Counted from the first letter of the stretch, positions 17,178-27,015 are shown. The stretch is DNA of 64,000 nucleotides from an uncultured Eubacteriales bacterium (GCA_900547745.1 URHT01000001.1:1-64000), one strand, 5' to 3'. The notes: generated by a model from the sequence alone, not told the origin. Numbers and translations: made by a program.

Positions 17178-19244
17178 ATGAGCATAGAGAAGAAAAAGCC
17201 GGATACCAGTCCGGCGGCAGGGGCGGATACCGCTGCCGGGGAGGCCACGGATCTGGACGCGGTGATGCGGAAATACGACCGCGAATCCGCCACCCGTATG
17301 TGGGAGGGTACGCCCCAGATGGTCATCCGTGTGCTGATGGCCCTGTTCGGCGTATTCTGCATCGTCATGACCCTCTTTTCCAAGGATATGCCGGAGATTC
17401 GGCTCACGCTGTTCGTGGGCTGCATCGTGATCATCGGCTTCCTGACCTACCCCGCCAGCAAGCACCATGTGCGGGTGAACTACCTGCCGTGGTACGATAT
17501 CGTGCTGATGCTGGTGGGCGCGGGCTGCTTCTTCTACTTCGCGCTGAACGCCATGACACTGGTACGGCTGTCCACCCGTATCGAGCCGGTACATGTCATC
17601 ATCGGTGCTGTGGGCATCCTGATCCTGATGGAGCTGTGCCGCCGCTGCGTGGGCGTACCCATCCTGTGCGTGGCCGGTGTGCTGATCGTCTATGCGTTCA
17701 TCAACCAGCTGAGCTACGCCGACGGCGTCAACGCCGCCACGCTGTATGACGCGCTGAAGACCATCATCTACAAGCTGTTCTACACCACCTCCGGCGTGAT
17801 CGGCACACCCATCAACGTGTGCTACACCTATATCGTGCTGTTCATCATCTTCGGCGCGTTCTTGGAGCGCACCGGCATCGCCAACTTCTTCATCAGCTTC
17901 GCCAACCGCATCGCCGGCTGGTCAAGCGGCGGCCCAGCCAAGGTAGCCGTCATCAGCTCCGCCCTGTGCGGCATGGTGTCCGGCTCCTCCGTGGGCAACA
18001 CCGTCACCACCGGCTCCTTCACCATCCCCATGATGAAAAAGACCGGCTATAAGCCGGAGTTCGCCGGGGCCGTGGAGGCTGCCGCCTCCACCGGCGGACA
18101 GATCATGCCGCCCATTATGGGCGCTGCCGCCTTCCTGATGGCGGAGTACATGAAGCTGCCCTACGCGGAGGTGGCCGTCAAGGCCATCCTGCCCGCCATC
18201 CTGTATTTCACCGGTATTTTTATCGCCGTTCATCTGGAGGCCAAGAAGCTGGGCCTGAAGGGCATCGCCCGTGATGAGCTGCCCGCGTGGAAGCTGCTGG
18301 CCCGGGACTGCTACCTCATCATTCCTCTGATCCTGCTGGTGTGGCTGGTGTCCTCCGGCAGCAAGACCATGTCCCACTCCGCCGCCTACTCCATTCTGGC
18401 GGCCATCGCCGTGGGCGCGGTGAACTTCTTCCTGCAGGCCAAGCGCGGCGACGAGGACAACGCGCCCCAGTCCGCCGGTAAGGCGCTGGGCACCGCCGGC
18501 AAGCGCTCCTTCTTCTCCGCGGTGGAGTCGCTGGAGGCCGGTTCCCGCGGCGCTATCACTGTGGCTGTGGCGTGCAGCATGGCGGGCGTCATCGCCGGCT
18601 GCATCACCGTCACCGGTCTTGCGTCCATCCTCATCAACGCCATCGTCCAGCTGGCCGGCAACGCCACCATCATCGGCCTGGTGCTGACCATGCTGTGCTG
18701 CATCGTGCTGGGCATGGGCGTGCCCACCACCGCCAACTACTGCATCATGGCCTCCACCTGCGCCCCCATCCTGATCCAGCTGGGATTCCCTGTGGTGGCT
18801 GCCCACTTCTTCGTGTTCTACTTCGGTATCGTGGCCGACATTACCCCGCCGGTGGCGCTGGCGGCTTACGCCGGCTCGGCTATCGCCAAGTCCGACCCCA
18901 TGAAAACGGGCATCAATGCCACAAAGCTGGCCATTGCGGCCTTCATCGTTCCCTACATCTTTGCCTACAGCCCGGCGCTGCTCTTTGAGAACATCTCCGG
19001 CTGGTGGGAGGTGGCGCAGATCTGCGTCAGCGCGCTGCTGGGCATCTTCGGCATCGCGGCGGCGCTCAACGGCCATCTGTACAAGAAGGTGGTATGGCCT
19101 CTGCGTATCCTGTTGGTGGTGGGCGGTCTGGGCATGATGATCCCCGGCACCATCACCGATCTGGCAGGCCTGGTGCTGGTGGGCGCCATCGTCGCGTACC
19201 AATACCTGTCCAGCAAGCGTGTCAGCGCTTCGACGGCAGCGTAA
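17178..19244 (+). CDS. TRAP transporter fused permease (4TM/12TM)
   Basis: The 688-residue membrane protein joins the small (DctQ-like) and large (DctM-like) TRAP subunits, as in the TAXI subfamily. After a soluble N-terminus of about 50 residues, roughly 16-18 hydrophobic segments follow. Recognisable pieces are SSALCGMVSGSSVGNTVTTG and LGMGVPTTANYCIMASTCAP. It would import the ligand of the adjacent binding protein using an ion gradient. GGAGAG precedes the ATG. It forms a two-gene operon with the permuted binding protein. Confidence 0.93.
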   Translation: MSIEKKKPDTSPAAGADTAAGEATDLDAVMRKYDRESATRMWEGTPQMVIRVLMALFGVFCIVMTLFSKDMPEIRLTLFVGCIVIIGFLTYPASKHHVRVNYLPWYDIVLMLVGAGCFFYFALNAMTLVRLSTRIEPVHVIIGAVGILILMELCRRCVGVPILCVAGVLIVYAFINQLSYADGVNAATLYDALKTIIYKLFYTTSGVIGTPINVCYTYIVLFIIFGAFLERTGIANFFISFANRIAGWSSGGPAKVAVISSALCGMVSGSSVGNTVTTGSFTIPMMKKTGYKPEFAGAVEAAASTGGQIMPPIMGAAAFLMAEYMKLPYAEVAVKAILPAILYFTGIFIAVHLEAKKLGLKGIARDELPAWKLLARDCYLIIPLILLVWLVSSGSKTMSHSAAYSILAAIAVGAVNFFLQAKRGDEDNAPQSAGKALGTAGKRSFFSAVESLEAGSRGAITVAVACSMAGVIAGCITVTGLASILINAIVQLAGNATIIGLVLTMLCCIVLGMGVPTTANYCIMASTCAPILIQLGFPVVAAHFFVFYFGIVADITPPVALAAYAGSAIAKSDPMKTGINATKLAIAAFIVPYIFAYSPALLFENISGWWEVAQICVSALLGIFGIAAALNGHLYKKVVWPLRILLVVGGLGMMIPGTITDLAGLVLVGAIVAYQYLSSKRVSASTAA

Positions 19245-19260
19245 TAGTCCTCTCCAAAAG

Positions 19261-19297
19261 CAAGTAAGGCGTCCGGCGGAGCCGGACGCCTTACTTG
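19261..19297 (+). terminator. Terminator of the TRAP operon
   Basis: A perfect 17-bp stem with a GGA loop directly follows the permease gene. The region 19298-19661 is AT-rich with no supported gene. Confidence 0.85.
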
Positions 19298-19661
19298 TTA
19301 TTGTTTCCCGGCGGGTAAATTGTTGCACAGCGAAATTGTGCAAAATGACAACATCTTTCTGCGCACGGCGCAGGCAAACTTTTGAAAAGTGAAAAAATGT
19401 GTCGAAAAGAAATTCTTTTCCAAAAGCGGGAGAATTTTTTCTTTTTGTGCGGATAAAGTTGCATAAAAATTTTTTACAAAGAAATGGTAAGTATTTTTGA
19501 CCATATAAAAATGACGGAATTCTGTCAAGCGAAAACTTTGAAACGAGAAAAATGCGTATAAAAAAGAAAGAATGCCGTCTATTTATGCGAAAAAAGTTGT
19601 GGGCAAAATGACGGTACAAAAACCACATTTTTTTAGCACACTACAAAATCAGTATGAAAAT

Positions 19662-19690
19662 TTGACGGGAAAATGGAAATTTTTTATAAT
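19662..19690 (+). promoter_or_regulatory. Promoter of hppA
   Basis: TTGACG, a 17-base spacer and TATAAT lie about 60 bases before the hppA start. Confidence 0.88.
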
Positions 19691-19751
19691 ATCAGGCGGA
19701 ACAAAAAAGTGAATATCCCCTGCAGCAGGGGGAGGAAAGAGGAAAACACAC

Positions 19752-21842
19752 ATGGAAAAGTATCTCGTACTTGCCACATTTGTTGGCTCCGTCATCGCGC
19801 TTCTGTTTGCGCTGTTCACGGGGAAGCGGGTGCTGCGCTTCGAGGAGGGCACTCCTCTGATGAGCAAGATCTCCCGCTCCATCCGTGAGGGCGCCAACGC
19901 CTACCTGCGGCGGCAGTACACCGTCGTTGGTATCTTCTTCGCCTGCATGATCGTGGTGCTGTGCATCATGGCCGCCTGCAAGCTGCTGACGTGGTTCGTG
20001 CCCTTCGCCTTCCTGACCGGCGGCTTCTTCTCCGGTCTCAGCGGCTTCGTGGGCATGCGTATCGCCACCAAGGCCAACTGCCGTACCGCCAACGCCTGCC
20101 GCGACGGCCTGAACAAGGGCCTGCGGGTGGCGTTCTCCGCCGGCTCCGTCATGGGCTTCACCGTGGTGGGTCTGGGCCTGTTTGACATCTCCGTATGGTT
20201 CATGCTGCTGCGCTTCGTGTTCAAGCTGGAGGCGGCTGACATCACCAGCGCCATGCTGACCTTCGGTATGGGCGCCAGCTCCATGGCGCTGTTCGCCCGC
20301 GTGGGCGGCGGCATCTTCACCAAGGCTGCCGACGTGGGCGCCGATCTGGTGGGCAAGGTGGAAGCCGGTATCCCCGAGGATGACCCCCGCAACCCCGCCG
20401 TTATCGCCGACAACGTGGGCGATAACGTGGGCGATGTGGCCGGTATGGGCGCCGACCTGTACGAGTCCTATGTCGGCTCCATCATCTCCGCCTCCGCGCT
20501 GGGCGTGGCCGCCTTCTCCGATCAGGCCTTCAAGGCCATGGCCATCCCCATGGTCATGGCGGCGGTGGGCATCCTCTGCTCCATCATCGGCTCCTTCTTC
20601 GTCAAGACCGAGGAGAACGCCGACCAGCGCACCCTGCTGAAGGCGCTGTCCCGGGGCACCAACCTGTCCGCCATCCTCATTGCCATCATTTCGTTCTTCC
20701 TGGTCTGGGCCATGCTGGGTCTGGCGCACTGGGGTCTGTATGTGGCCATCCTGTCCGGCCTGGTGGCCGGTGTGCTCATCGGCAAGGCCACGGAGTATTA
20801 CACCTCCGACACCTATAAGCCCACGCAGGAGCTGAGCGGCAAGAGCCAGACCGGCTCCGCCACCATCATCATCGGCGGTCTGGGTCTGGGCATGCTGTCC
20901 ACCGCGATGCCCATCATCATCGTGGCCGTCTGCATTCTGCTGGCCTTCTTCCTGTCCGGCGGCGGCACTGACGCAAGCATGGGTCTGTACGGCATCGCGC
21001 TGGCCGCCGTGGGTATGCTGAGTACGCTGGGCATCACGCTGGCGACGGACGCCTACGGCCCCGTGGCCGACAATGCCGGCGGCATCGCCGAGATGGCCGG
21101 TCTGGATCCTGAGGTGCGCAAGCGCACCGATGCGCTGGACTCTCTGGGCAACACCACCGCCGCCACCGGCAAGGGCTTCGCCATCGGCTCCGCCGCCCTG
21201 ACCGCGCTGGCCCTCATGGCCTCCTACATCGAGAAGGTCAAGGAGGTGGGCGTTGCCGAGGTCACGTTCAACGACTTCTCCCTGATGAACCCGCTGGTGC
21301 TGACGGGCCTGTTCATCGGAGCCTGCCTGCCCTTCGTGTTTGCCGCGCTGACTATGAATTCTGTGGGCCGCGCCGCCCAGAGCGTGGTGCTGGAGGTACG
21401 CCGCCAGTTCCGCGAGATCACCGGTCTGATGGAAGGCAAAGCCGACCCCGACTACGCACGCTGCGTGGATCTGTGCACTAAGGCCAGCCTGAAGGAGATG
21501 GTGCTGCCCACCGTCATCGCGGTGGTGACGCCCATCGTTGTGGGTATGGTGCTGGGCTATAAGGGTGTTGTGGGCCTGCTGGCCGGCGCCACCGTCACCG
21601 GCTTCCTGATGGCCATCTACATGGCCAACGCAGGCGGCGCATGGGACAACGCCAAGAAGTACATCGAGGCGGGCAACTTCGGCGGCAAGGGCAGCGAGTG
21701 CCACAAGGCCGGCGTGGTGGGCGACACCGTGGGCGATCCCTTCAAGGACACCTCCGGCCCCGCCATCAACATCCTGATCAAGCTGCTGAGCATGGTATCC
21801 ATCGTGTTCGCCGGCCTGATCGTCAACTACTCCCTTCTGTAA
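19752..21842 (+). CDS. hppA: Ion-translocating membrane pyrophosphatase
   Basis: The 696-residue protein has about 16 membrane segments. It carries the pyrophosphate-binding signature [20 protein letters not shown], then [20 protein letters not shown] and the second acidic cluster near the C-terminus ([15 protein letters not shown]). It couples pyrophosphate hydrolysis to export of H+ or Na+. [11 protein letters not shown] has Ala at the position where potassium-independent enzymes have Lys, so the potassium-dependent class is predicted. It has its own promoter and terminator. Confidence 0.96.
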   Translation: MEKYLVLATFVGSVIALLFALFTGKRVLRFEEGTPLMSKISRSIREGANAYLRRQYTVVGIFFACMIVVLCIMAACKLLTWFVPFAFLTGGFFSGLSGFVGMRIATKANCRTANACRDGLNKGLRVAFSAGSVMGFTVVGLGLFDISVWFMLLRFVFKLEAADITSAMLTFGMGASSMALFARVGGGIFTKAADVGADLVGKVEAGIPEDDPRNPAVIADNVGDNVGDVAGMGADLYESYVGSIISASALGVAAFSDQAFKAMAIPMVMAAVGILCSIIGSFFVKTEENADQRTLLKALSRGTNLSAILIAIISFFLVWAMLGLAHWGLYVAILSGLVAGVLIGKATEYYTSDTYKPTQELSGKSQTGSATIIIGGLGLGMLSTAMPIIIVAVCILLAFFLSGGGTDASMGLYGIALAAVGMLSTLGITLATDAYGPVADNAGGIAEMAGLDPEVRKRTDALDSLGNTTAATGKGFAIGSAALTALALMASYIEKVKEVGVAEVTFNDFSLMNPLVLTGLFIGACLPFVFAALTMNSVGRAAQSVVLEVRRQFREITGLMEGKADPDYARCVDLCTKASLKEMVLPTVIAVVTPIVVGMVLGYKGVVGLLAGATVTGFLMAIYMANAGGAWDNAKKYIEAGNFGGKGSECHKAGVVGDTVGDPFKDTSGPAINILIKLLSMVSIVFAGLIVNYSLL

Positions 21843-21861
21843 AGTCCCCCAAAGCGATAGA

Positions 21862-21904
21862 GAACAGCAGAACGCCCGGCCGCAGGCCGGGCGTTCTGCT
21901 GTTC
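21862..21904 (+). terminator. Terminator of hppA
   Basis: A perfect 20-bp stem (21862-21881 with 21885-21904) with a GCA loop follows the stop codon. Confidence 0.88.
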
Positions 21905-21958
21905 CGGGGGGCGGAAGAAAAGGAACACAGCCGCAGATATCGGAGGGAAGGAAAGTGT

Positions 21959-21985
21959 GAAAGGGAACCGTCAGGGTTCCCTTTC
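21959..21985. terminator. Second hairpin after hppA
   Basis: GAAAGGGAACC pairs with GGTTCCCTTTC. It lies between hppA and the convergent HTH gene and may serve either strand. Confidence 0.5.
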
Positions 21986-22065
21986 GCGTTCAGTCACCCG
22001 CCGCGGCGGGCAAAATGGCAGAATAAAATGCTGCGGTTATTTTGCCGTTCTGCTGTTTGTTTTTT

Positions 22066-22491
22066 TCAGCAAAGCGCTTCCAGATTGCCTCTGAACAGCG
22101 CGTCGTTGACCTCCGGCAGCGTCAGCCGGTGGCTCAAGCCGTAGATCAGGATGGCGTCCCGCCGATCCCGCGGGTACAGCGGCGCATGGTGGGCGTGCTG
22201 CAAAAGCCGCTGCGCCTCCTCCACCTCCACGCTCAGGCCGAAGCACAGGCACAGCAGGCGGTTGCGGGAGGGGCAGCGCCGCCCGGAGAATACCTGATGC
22301 AGATAGACCTCGCTGATGCCGGAGCTTTTGGCCAGCGTGGTCTTGGCCATGCTTCGCTCCTCGAACAGGCGCTGCAGGGCGTCCGTCAGACCGTCCTCCC
22401 GGAAGCTGGCGTCGTTTTCCGTGAGCACGCGGTGCAGGTCGTTGGTGTCCATCAGCTCCTGCAGGAGCTGGTTGGTGTTTTTACGCGTCAT
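22066..22491 (-). CDS. XRE-type helix-turn-helix protein
   Basis: The 141-residue protein has a cro/C1-like domain at about residues 30-90 (MAKTTLAKSSGISEVYLHQVFSGRRCPSRN), then a helical C-terminal region. The ATG at 22491 is chosen because it follows AAGGA; an upstream frame extension lacks a site. It is divergent from a serine/threonine kinase gene, so it may regulate, or be phosphorylated by, its neighbour. That link is inferred from position only. Confidence 0.75.
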   Translation of the reverse strand: MTRKNTNQLLQELMDTNDLHRVLTENDASFREDGLTDALQRLFEERSMAKTTLAKSSGISEVYLHQVFSGRRCPSRNRLLCLCFGLSVEVEEAQRLLQHAHHAPLYPRDRRDAILIYGLSHRLTLPEVNDALFRGNLEALC

Positions 22492-22524
22492 ATCATATGC
22501 CGTCCTTATATCTGTTTTTTTCCT

Positions 22525-22553
22525 ATTGTAGACAAAATTTTCCACAAAAACAA
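22525..22553 (-). promoter_or_regulatory. Promoter of the XRE gene
   Basis: On the minus strand, TTGTTT (22548-22553), a 17-base spacer and TACAAT (22525-22530). Confidence 0.65.
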
Positions 22554-22604
22554 TATGCGGGCTGCATAGTCCGACGCTTTTTTTGCATTTTCCGCGCCGC
22601 CGCC

Positions 22605-22633
22605 TTTACAGCGCGGCCCGGAGCGGCTATACT
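22605..22633 (+). promoter_or_regulatory. Promoter of the kinase operon
   Basis: TTTACA, a 17-base spacer and TATACT end about 20 bases before the kinase start. Confidence 0.7.
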
Positions 22634-22654
22634 GAGAGAGCTAATGAGGGAGGG

Positions 22655-23359
22655 ATGTCTGTGTATCAGGAGCTGCTGCGGGCCGTGACGGCCTACTTTG
22701 ACGAAGTCAGGGTGCTCAAGCGCGGGGCGCGGGGCACCGTGACGCTGCTGCGCCACCGGGAGACGGGGAAGCGGTATGTGTTCCGCCAGTTCGACGGCCG
22801 TGCCGACGTGTACCGCCGCCTGCTGACGGTGTCCTGCCCCTATCTGCCCCGGGTGGAGGAGGTGGCCGAGTCCGATGGCCGTGTGGCCGTGCTGGAGGAG
22901 TATGTGCAGGGCGACACGCTGCTGTACCTGCTGGAGGGCGGCCTGCTGGACTGGGAGGAGGCCCGGAAGGTAGCGGCAGACATCTGCGCCGCACTTTGGG
23001 TGCTGCACAGCATGGGCGCGGTACACCGCGATGTGAAGGACAGCAACGTGATCCTGCGGGGCAGCGACGCGGTGCTCATCGACTTCGACGCCTCCCGCCT
23101 TGTCAAGCCGGAGCGTCCCACCGATACGGTGATCCTGGGCACCACCGGCTACGCCGCGCCGGAGCAGTTCGGCATGTCCCAGACCGATGGACGGGCGGAC
23201 ATCTACTCGCTGGGCGTGCTGCTGAACGTGATGCTGACGGGGCAGCACCCCTCCCGTTGTCTGGCGGCGGGCCACGCGGGCCGGATTGTCCGGCGCTGTA
23301 CCATGATGAACCCAGATCAGCGGTTCCGGGATGTGTTGGAGCTGCGGGACGCCTTGTGA
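22655..23359 (+). CDS. Small serine/threonine protein kinase
   Basis: The 234-residue protein is a minimal Hanks-type kinase with no membrane or PASTA region. It shows a degenerate glycine loop (KRGARGTVTLLRH), the ATP-binding Lys replaced or shifted (KRYVFRQF), catalytic HRDVKDSN, metal-binding LIDFDASR in place of DFG, and GYAAPEQFG with YSLGVLL. The DFD variant is odd but keeps the metal-binding Asp. The downstream gene follows after 7 bases and encodes a zinc-ribbon membrane protein, a possible substrate or partner. Confidence 0.88.
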   Translation: MSVYQELLRAVTAYFDEVRVLKRGARGTVTLLRHRETGKRYVFRQFDGRADVYRRLLTVSCPYLPRVEEVAESDGRVAVLEEYVQGDTLLYLLEGGLLDWEEARKVAADICAALWVLHSMGAVHRDVKDSNVILRGSDAVLIDFDASRLVKPERPTDTVILGTTGYAAPEQFGMSQTDGRADIYSLGVLLNVMLTGQHPSRCLAAGHAGRIVRRCTMMNPDQRFRDVLELRDAL

Positions 23360-23366
23360 GGAGAGC

Positions 23367-24698
23367 ATGAGTAGGAAGAAGTATTGTATCCGGTGTGGAG
23401 AACCGCTGCCGCTGGAGGCGTCGTTCTGTCCGCGCTGCACCGCCAGTCAGATGGCGCGGCAGTCCGTGGAGCCGCCCCGCGCTGGGGGGAGGAGGCGGCG
23501 CACCGCGTGGCTGTGCGGCGCAGCGGCTCTTGTGCTGGCGGCGGCGCTGACCGGTGGGCTGCTGCTCCGACCGGACGAGCCGGTACCGGAGGAGGACACC
23601 CAGCCCTCCGGGCTGTCAGGCACCCTGCAGGAGGACACCTGCCAGACGTATTACGAGGGGGCGGACGGGCGGCTATACCATGTATTCGCCTGCTTCAGCC
23701 CCCAGCTCGACGGCGGCGCTTTCCCGGCCAGCCACCGCGAGGAGCTGCTGCCGGCGGATGAGCCGGGTACCAGTCCGCTGTGCCTGTTCGTGGAGGATGC
23801 GGAGGATCGCGCCGCGGACGTGCGGGACGCCTTCCGGGAACTGCTGCGCGGCCACACGGTGGAGGCCGTGGCTGCCGAGGGCAGCGACGCCTGCGTGATC
23901 CACGAGGAGACGGACGGCTACGGCGATGCCGGGGCGCTGCTGGCCCACGAGCATCAGGTGACAAGCGCCTGCACCTACAACGACATCATCTGGACGCTGT
24001 ACATGAAAAACGGCGACGAGATCACTCTGCGGCAGGTCATCGAGTGCAGCGAGAAGCCCCAGAAGACCGTAAGCTGGGAGGATACGCCGCTGGACACTGC
24101 GGCGGAGCTGCAGGCGTTGCTGGACGCGGAAACGGAAAGCCTGAGCAATGAGACGAGTCTGATCGTCCAGCTGCCCCATGTCACCTATACCGAGCCGCTG
24201 AGCATCCGGCGGCCCGTGACGCTGCTGGCCCACGCCGACGGCACGGAGTTCAGCGCGCCCATCACGGTGGCGCGCATGCCCGAAAGCCGGTTGACGGACA
24301 TCCATGTGACGCTGGAGGGGCTGCGCATCCAGAATCCCGGCGAGATGGCGGGCGCCGGCGTCACGGCCATGGCACCCACCTATCTGACCCGGTGCCGGAT
24401 CGGCGGCTGGGAACAGGGCGCGGTGGCGGCGGACGGCGGCTGGATCTGGGTGCAGCGCAGCGACTTTATACGCAACGGTACGGCGCTGTGCATCGACACC
24501 ACGCAGAGCTCCTCGTGGGGCGGCAATCTGCGGAGCGGCAATTTCATCCGCAACGGGACGGCCATTGAGGCCCTGCGCCTGCCGGGGGATTGGATGACCC
24601 TGTATGTGTCTAACAGCACCTTCAACGAGAACGAAGCGCTGCTGGCCGGCCCTGCCGCGTCCCAGATCCTGCTGGAGGACACCTGCTTCGTCCGGTAG
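23367..24698 (+). CDS. Zinc-ribbon, membrane-anchored beta-helix protein
   Basis: The 443-residue protein starts with a double CxxC zinc ribbon (CIRCGEPLPLEASFCPRC). One membrane segment follows (about residues 48-68). The large outer part ends in repeated beta-helix-like rungs (about residues 270-440; for example SDFIRNGTALCID and GNFIRNGTAIEAL). Cytoplasmic zinc ribbon plus extracytoplasmic sensor is a common layout in Clostridia. It is cotranscribed with the kinase. No catalytic residues of a polysaccharide lyase were identified; function is unknown. Confidence 0.7.
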   Translation: MSRKKYCIRCGEPLPLEASFCPRCTASQMARQSVEPPRAGGRRRRTAWLCGAAALVLAAALTGGLLLRPDEPVPEEDTQPSGLSGTLQEDTCQTYYEGADGRLYHVFACFSPQLDGGAFPASHREELLPADEPGTSPLCLFVEDAEDRAADVRDAFRELLRGHTVEAVAAEGSDACVIHEETDGYGDAGALLAHEHQVTSACTYNDIIWTLYMKNGDEITLRQVIECSEKPQKTVSWEDTPLDTAAELQALLDAETESLSNETSLIVQLPHVTYTEPLSIRRPVTLLAHADGTEFSAPITVARMPESRLTDIHVTLEGLRIQNPGEMAGAGVTAMAPTYLTRCRIGGWEQGAVAADGGWIWVQRSDFIRNGTALCIDTTQSSSWGGNLRSGNFIRNGTAIEALRLPGDWMTLYVSNSTFNENEALLAGPAASQILLEDTCFVR

Positions 24699-24708
24699 AT
24701 GGGATTAC

Positions 24709-24743
24709 AAAAGAGAGGTGACGCAAGGCGTCACCTCTCTTTT
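24709..24743. terminator. Bidirectional terminator
   Basis: A perfect 16-bp stem beginning with AAAA and ending with TTTT lies between convergent genes. Confidence 0.88.
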
Positions 24744-24779
24744 CGTACGGGTAGAGTCACTGGGCGGCGGGGGCGGACG

Positions 24780-25298
24780 CTATTTTTTCAACAGCTCCCG
24801 CCGGGCCCGCCAGTCGGGGAGGTATCGCTCCACCTCCGCATAGAACGCCGGGGAGTGGTCGTGGTGGCGGATGTGGGCCAACTCATGTACCACCACATAT
24901 TCGATGGCCGCCGGTGGGCAGTCCATCAGGTACAGAGAGAAGCTGAGACGGTTTTTCCCGGAGCAGCTGCCGTAGCGGGTGCGGGCGGCGGTGATGGTGA
25001 CGGCGGCGGGCTGCACGCCCATGCGCTGCGCCCAATAGGCCACGCGCCCCGGCAGCACCGCTTTGGCCTGCTGCCGCCATGCTTCGAGCTGCTGCGGCGC
25101 GGGGGCCGGGTGGGCCGCCAGATATGCCTGCCGCCGAGCCATGTGCGTGGCCAGCCAGTCCCGGTGGGTATCCACGAACCGGGCGATATCCGTGTCCGAG
25201 GCGCGGAGCGGCGCACGCACCAGCGCCGTGCCCTCCCGCGTTACCTCCAGCGCCATGGTGCGGCGGCGGGAGCGGCGCACCGTGTAGTCCGGTATCAT
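24780..25298 (-). CDS. YgjP-like metallopeptidase (M48/DUF45 type)
   Basis: The 172-residue protein has the DUF45 layout: an N-terminal beta region (YTVRRSRRRTMALEVTREG), a TRYGSCSGKNRLSFSLYL motif and the zinc site VVHELAHIRHHDHSPAFY. It is predicted to be a cytoplasmic zinc hydrolase of unknown substrate. Its ATG overlaps the stop of the DUF1653 gene, indicating an operon. Length is slightly below the usual 220-240. Confidence 0.85.
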   Translation of the reverse strand: MIPDYTVRRSRRRTMALEVTREGTALVRAPLRASDTDIARFVDTHRDWLATHMARRQAYLAAHPAPAPQQLEAWRQQAKAVLPGRVAYWAQRMGVQPAAVTITAARTRYGSCSGKNRLSFSLYLMDCPPAAIEYVVVHELAHIRHHDHSPAFYAEVERYLPDWRARRELLKK

Positions 25299-25513
25299 GC
25301 GCCCTCCACCGGCAGGAAGCGGGGGCCGTGATAGCCGTCCCGCTCCACCTGCTCCGCCCACATGGCGGCGGGGCGCACCCACAGGCCGCCGTCGCCGTAC
25401 AGGGCGCGGTACACCACCATCTCCTCCAGCGTTTCGGAGTGGCGGGCCGTGCCGATGACCTCGTATTCGTTTCCCTTGAAGTGGCGGTAGCGCCCAGGCT
25501 TTACAGTTGACAT
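25295..25513 (-). CDS. DUF1653 protein
   Basis: The 72-residue protein reads PGRYRHFKGNEYEVIGTARH and VVYRALYGDGGLWVRP, the hallmark of DUF1653, a small beta-rich family often annotated as a tRNA-related or uncharacterised domain. It overlaps the YgjP-like gene by four bases. Function is unknown. Confidence 0.88.
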   Translation of the reverse strand: MSTVKPGRYRHFKGNEYEVIGTARHSETLEEMVVYRALYGDGGLWVRPAAMWAEQVERDGYHGPRFLPVEGA

Positions 25514-25535
25514 AATGCACCTCCGCAGACAGAAC

Positions 25536-25564
25536 TTGCATTGTACGCCCCATCATTATATACT
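25536..25564 (+). promoter_or_regulatory. Promoter of the PPC/Nudix/DUF523 operon
   Basis: TTGCAT, a 17-base spacer and TATACT end about 35 bases before the PPC-domain start. Confidence 0.75.
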
Positions 25565-25598
25565 ATGGTGCGGCAGAAGTAAACGGGAGGGATGTCTG

Positions 25599-25997
25599 AT
25601 GCGAAGTATTTGTCTGCGACTGCGGCGGGGCGACGACCTGCTGCTGTCCATCCGCCGTCTGGCAGAGCGGGAGGGCCTGCGGTGCGCCGCAGTGCTGTCC
25701 GGCGTGGGCTGCGTCACGGAGGCCCGCGTGCGGGACGCCTCCGGCGTCACGGTGCGGCATATCGCCCAGCCCTGCGAGATCGTGTCCCTCAACGGCACGG
25801 TCAGCGCGGCGCGGTGCCACCTGCATATCGCCCTGTCGCGGGAGGACATGACCACGCTGGGCGGTCATCTGATGGAGGGAACGGTGGTCAACACCACCTG
25901 CGAGCTGGTGCTGCTGGAGCTGGACGGCTGGCGCTGCGGCGTGGAGCAGGACGCGGAAACAGGCTACGACGAGATCGTATTTCAGGAGGAAGCATGA
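25599..25997 (+). CDS. PPC (DUF296) domain protein
   Basis: The 132-residue protein is a single PPC/DUF296 domain: FSxI-like LLLSIRRLAEREGLRCAAVL, SGVGCVTEARVRD, NGTVSAARCHLHIAL and GGHLMEGTVVNTTCELVL. Bacterial members are trimeric and some bind DNA or nucleotides; the role here is unknown. It overlaps the Nudix gene by four bases, so the three genes 25599-26913 form one tightly coupled operon. Confidence 0.85.
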   Translation: MRSICLRLRRGDDLLLSIRRLAEREGLRCAAVLSGVGCVTEARVRDASGVTVRHIAQPCEIVSLNGTVSAARCHLHIALSREDMTTLGGHLMEGTVVNTTCELVLLELDGWRCGVEQDAETGYDEIVFQEEA

Positions 25998-26470
25998 AAA
26001 ATACCACACTGTGCTATATCGAAAATCCGCAGGGGGAGTACCTGATGCTCCACCGGGTGAAGAAGGAGAACGACCTGAACCACGACAAGTGGATCGGCGT
26101 GGGCGGCAAGTGCGAGGAGGGGGAGAGTCCCGAGGAGTGCATCTGCCGGGAGACACTGGAGGAGACGGGGCTGACCCTGACGGACTACCGCTACCGGGGT
26201 GTTATCACCTTTGTGTCAGACGAGTGGGAGGGGGAGTACATGCACCTATTCACCGCCACCGGCTGGACAGGGGACATCCACGAGTGCAATGAGGGCGTGC
26301 TGGAGTGGCTGCACAAGGACGCGCTGGCGGCACTGCCCCAGTGGGCGGGGGACAGGATCTTCCTCGACCTGATCCGCCGGGCGGACACGCCGTTTTTCTC
26401 CCTGAAGCTGCAGTACCGGGGTGAGACGCTGGTCTACGCCGCGCTGGACGGAAAGGAGCTGGCGGTATGA
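25994..26470 (+). CDS. Nudix hydrolase, MutT-like
   Basis: The 158-residue protein has a complete Nudix box (GGKCEEGESPEECICRETLEETG, shown here by its key residues G, E and REtleEtG). It starts KNTTLCYIENPQGEYLMLHR, typical of the 8-oxo-dGTP diphosphatase group. It may clean oxidised nucleotides. It overlaps both neighbouring genes by four bases. Confidence 0.9.
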   Translation: MKNTTLCYIENPQGEYLMLHRVKKENDLNHDKWIGVGGKCEEGESPEECICRETLEETGLTLTDYRYRGVITFVSDEWEGEYMHLFTATGWTGDIHECNEGVLEWLHKDALAALPQWAGDRIFLDLIRRADTPFFSLKLQYRGETLVYAALDGKELAV

Positions 26471-26913
26471 TCCTTGTCAGTGCGTGTCTGCTGGGCTGTG
26501 CCTGCCGCTACGACGGCAGGAGCAAGGGCCATCCGCTGGCACAGGAGCTGGCCCGGCGGGGGCTGGCGGTGCCGGTGTGTCCCGAGCAGCTGGGTGGACT
26601 GGCCACGCCCCGGGCGCCCTCCGAGCAGCGGGAGGGCCGGGTGGTCAGCGCCGCCGGGGACGATGTGACCGCCCAGTACCGCCGGGGCGCGGAGGAAACG
26701 CTGCGTCTGGCGAGACTGTACGGCTGCGTCGTTGCCGTGCTGAAGGAGCGCAGCCCCTCCTGCGGCAGCGGGCAGGTCTACGACGGCACGTTCAGCGGTA
26801 CGCTGACGGCGGGCTGGGGCACGGCGGCGGCTCTGCTGCGGGACAGCGGCGTTCGGGTGCTGGGGGAGAGCGAGCTGGAGCAGCTCCTCCGGGAGCTGGG
26901 CGTCACAAGATAG
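26467..26913 (+). CDS. DUF523 protein
   Basis: The 148-residue protein begins MILVSACLLGCACRYDG and contains VVAVLKERSPSCGSGQVYDG, the two cysteine motifs of DUF523. Such proteins are sometimes linked to sulfur chemistry or 2-thiouracil handling, but the activity is not certain. It is the last gene of the PPC operon. Confidence 0.88.
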   Translation: MILVSACLLGCACRYDGRSKGHPLAQELARRGLAVPVCPEQLGGLATPRAPSEQREGRVVSAAGDDVTAQYRRGAEETLRLARLYGCVVAVLKERSPSCGSGQVYDGTFSGTLTAGWGTAAALLRDSGVRVLGESELEQLLRELGVTR

Positions 26914-27015
26914 GAACGATTTGGCACGGGGGACGCACAGCGGGTGCGTCTCTTGTGATTTTCACAAGAAAAACTGTATTTTCTCTGTGCGTTTCGGCAA
27001 AAATACGAAAATCCA

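Noticed and set aside
19692..21704. 670-codon open frame antisense to hppA
   Set aside because: Shadow of the pyrophosphatase gene; composition is His/Gly/Gln-rich and no family is recognisable.
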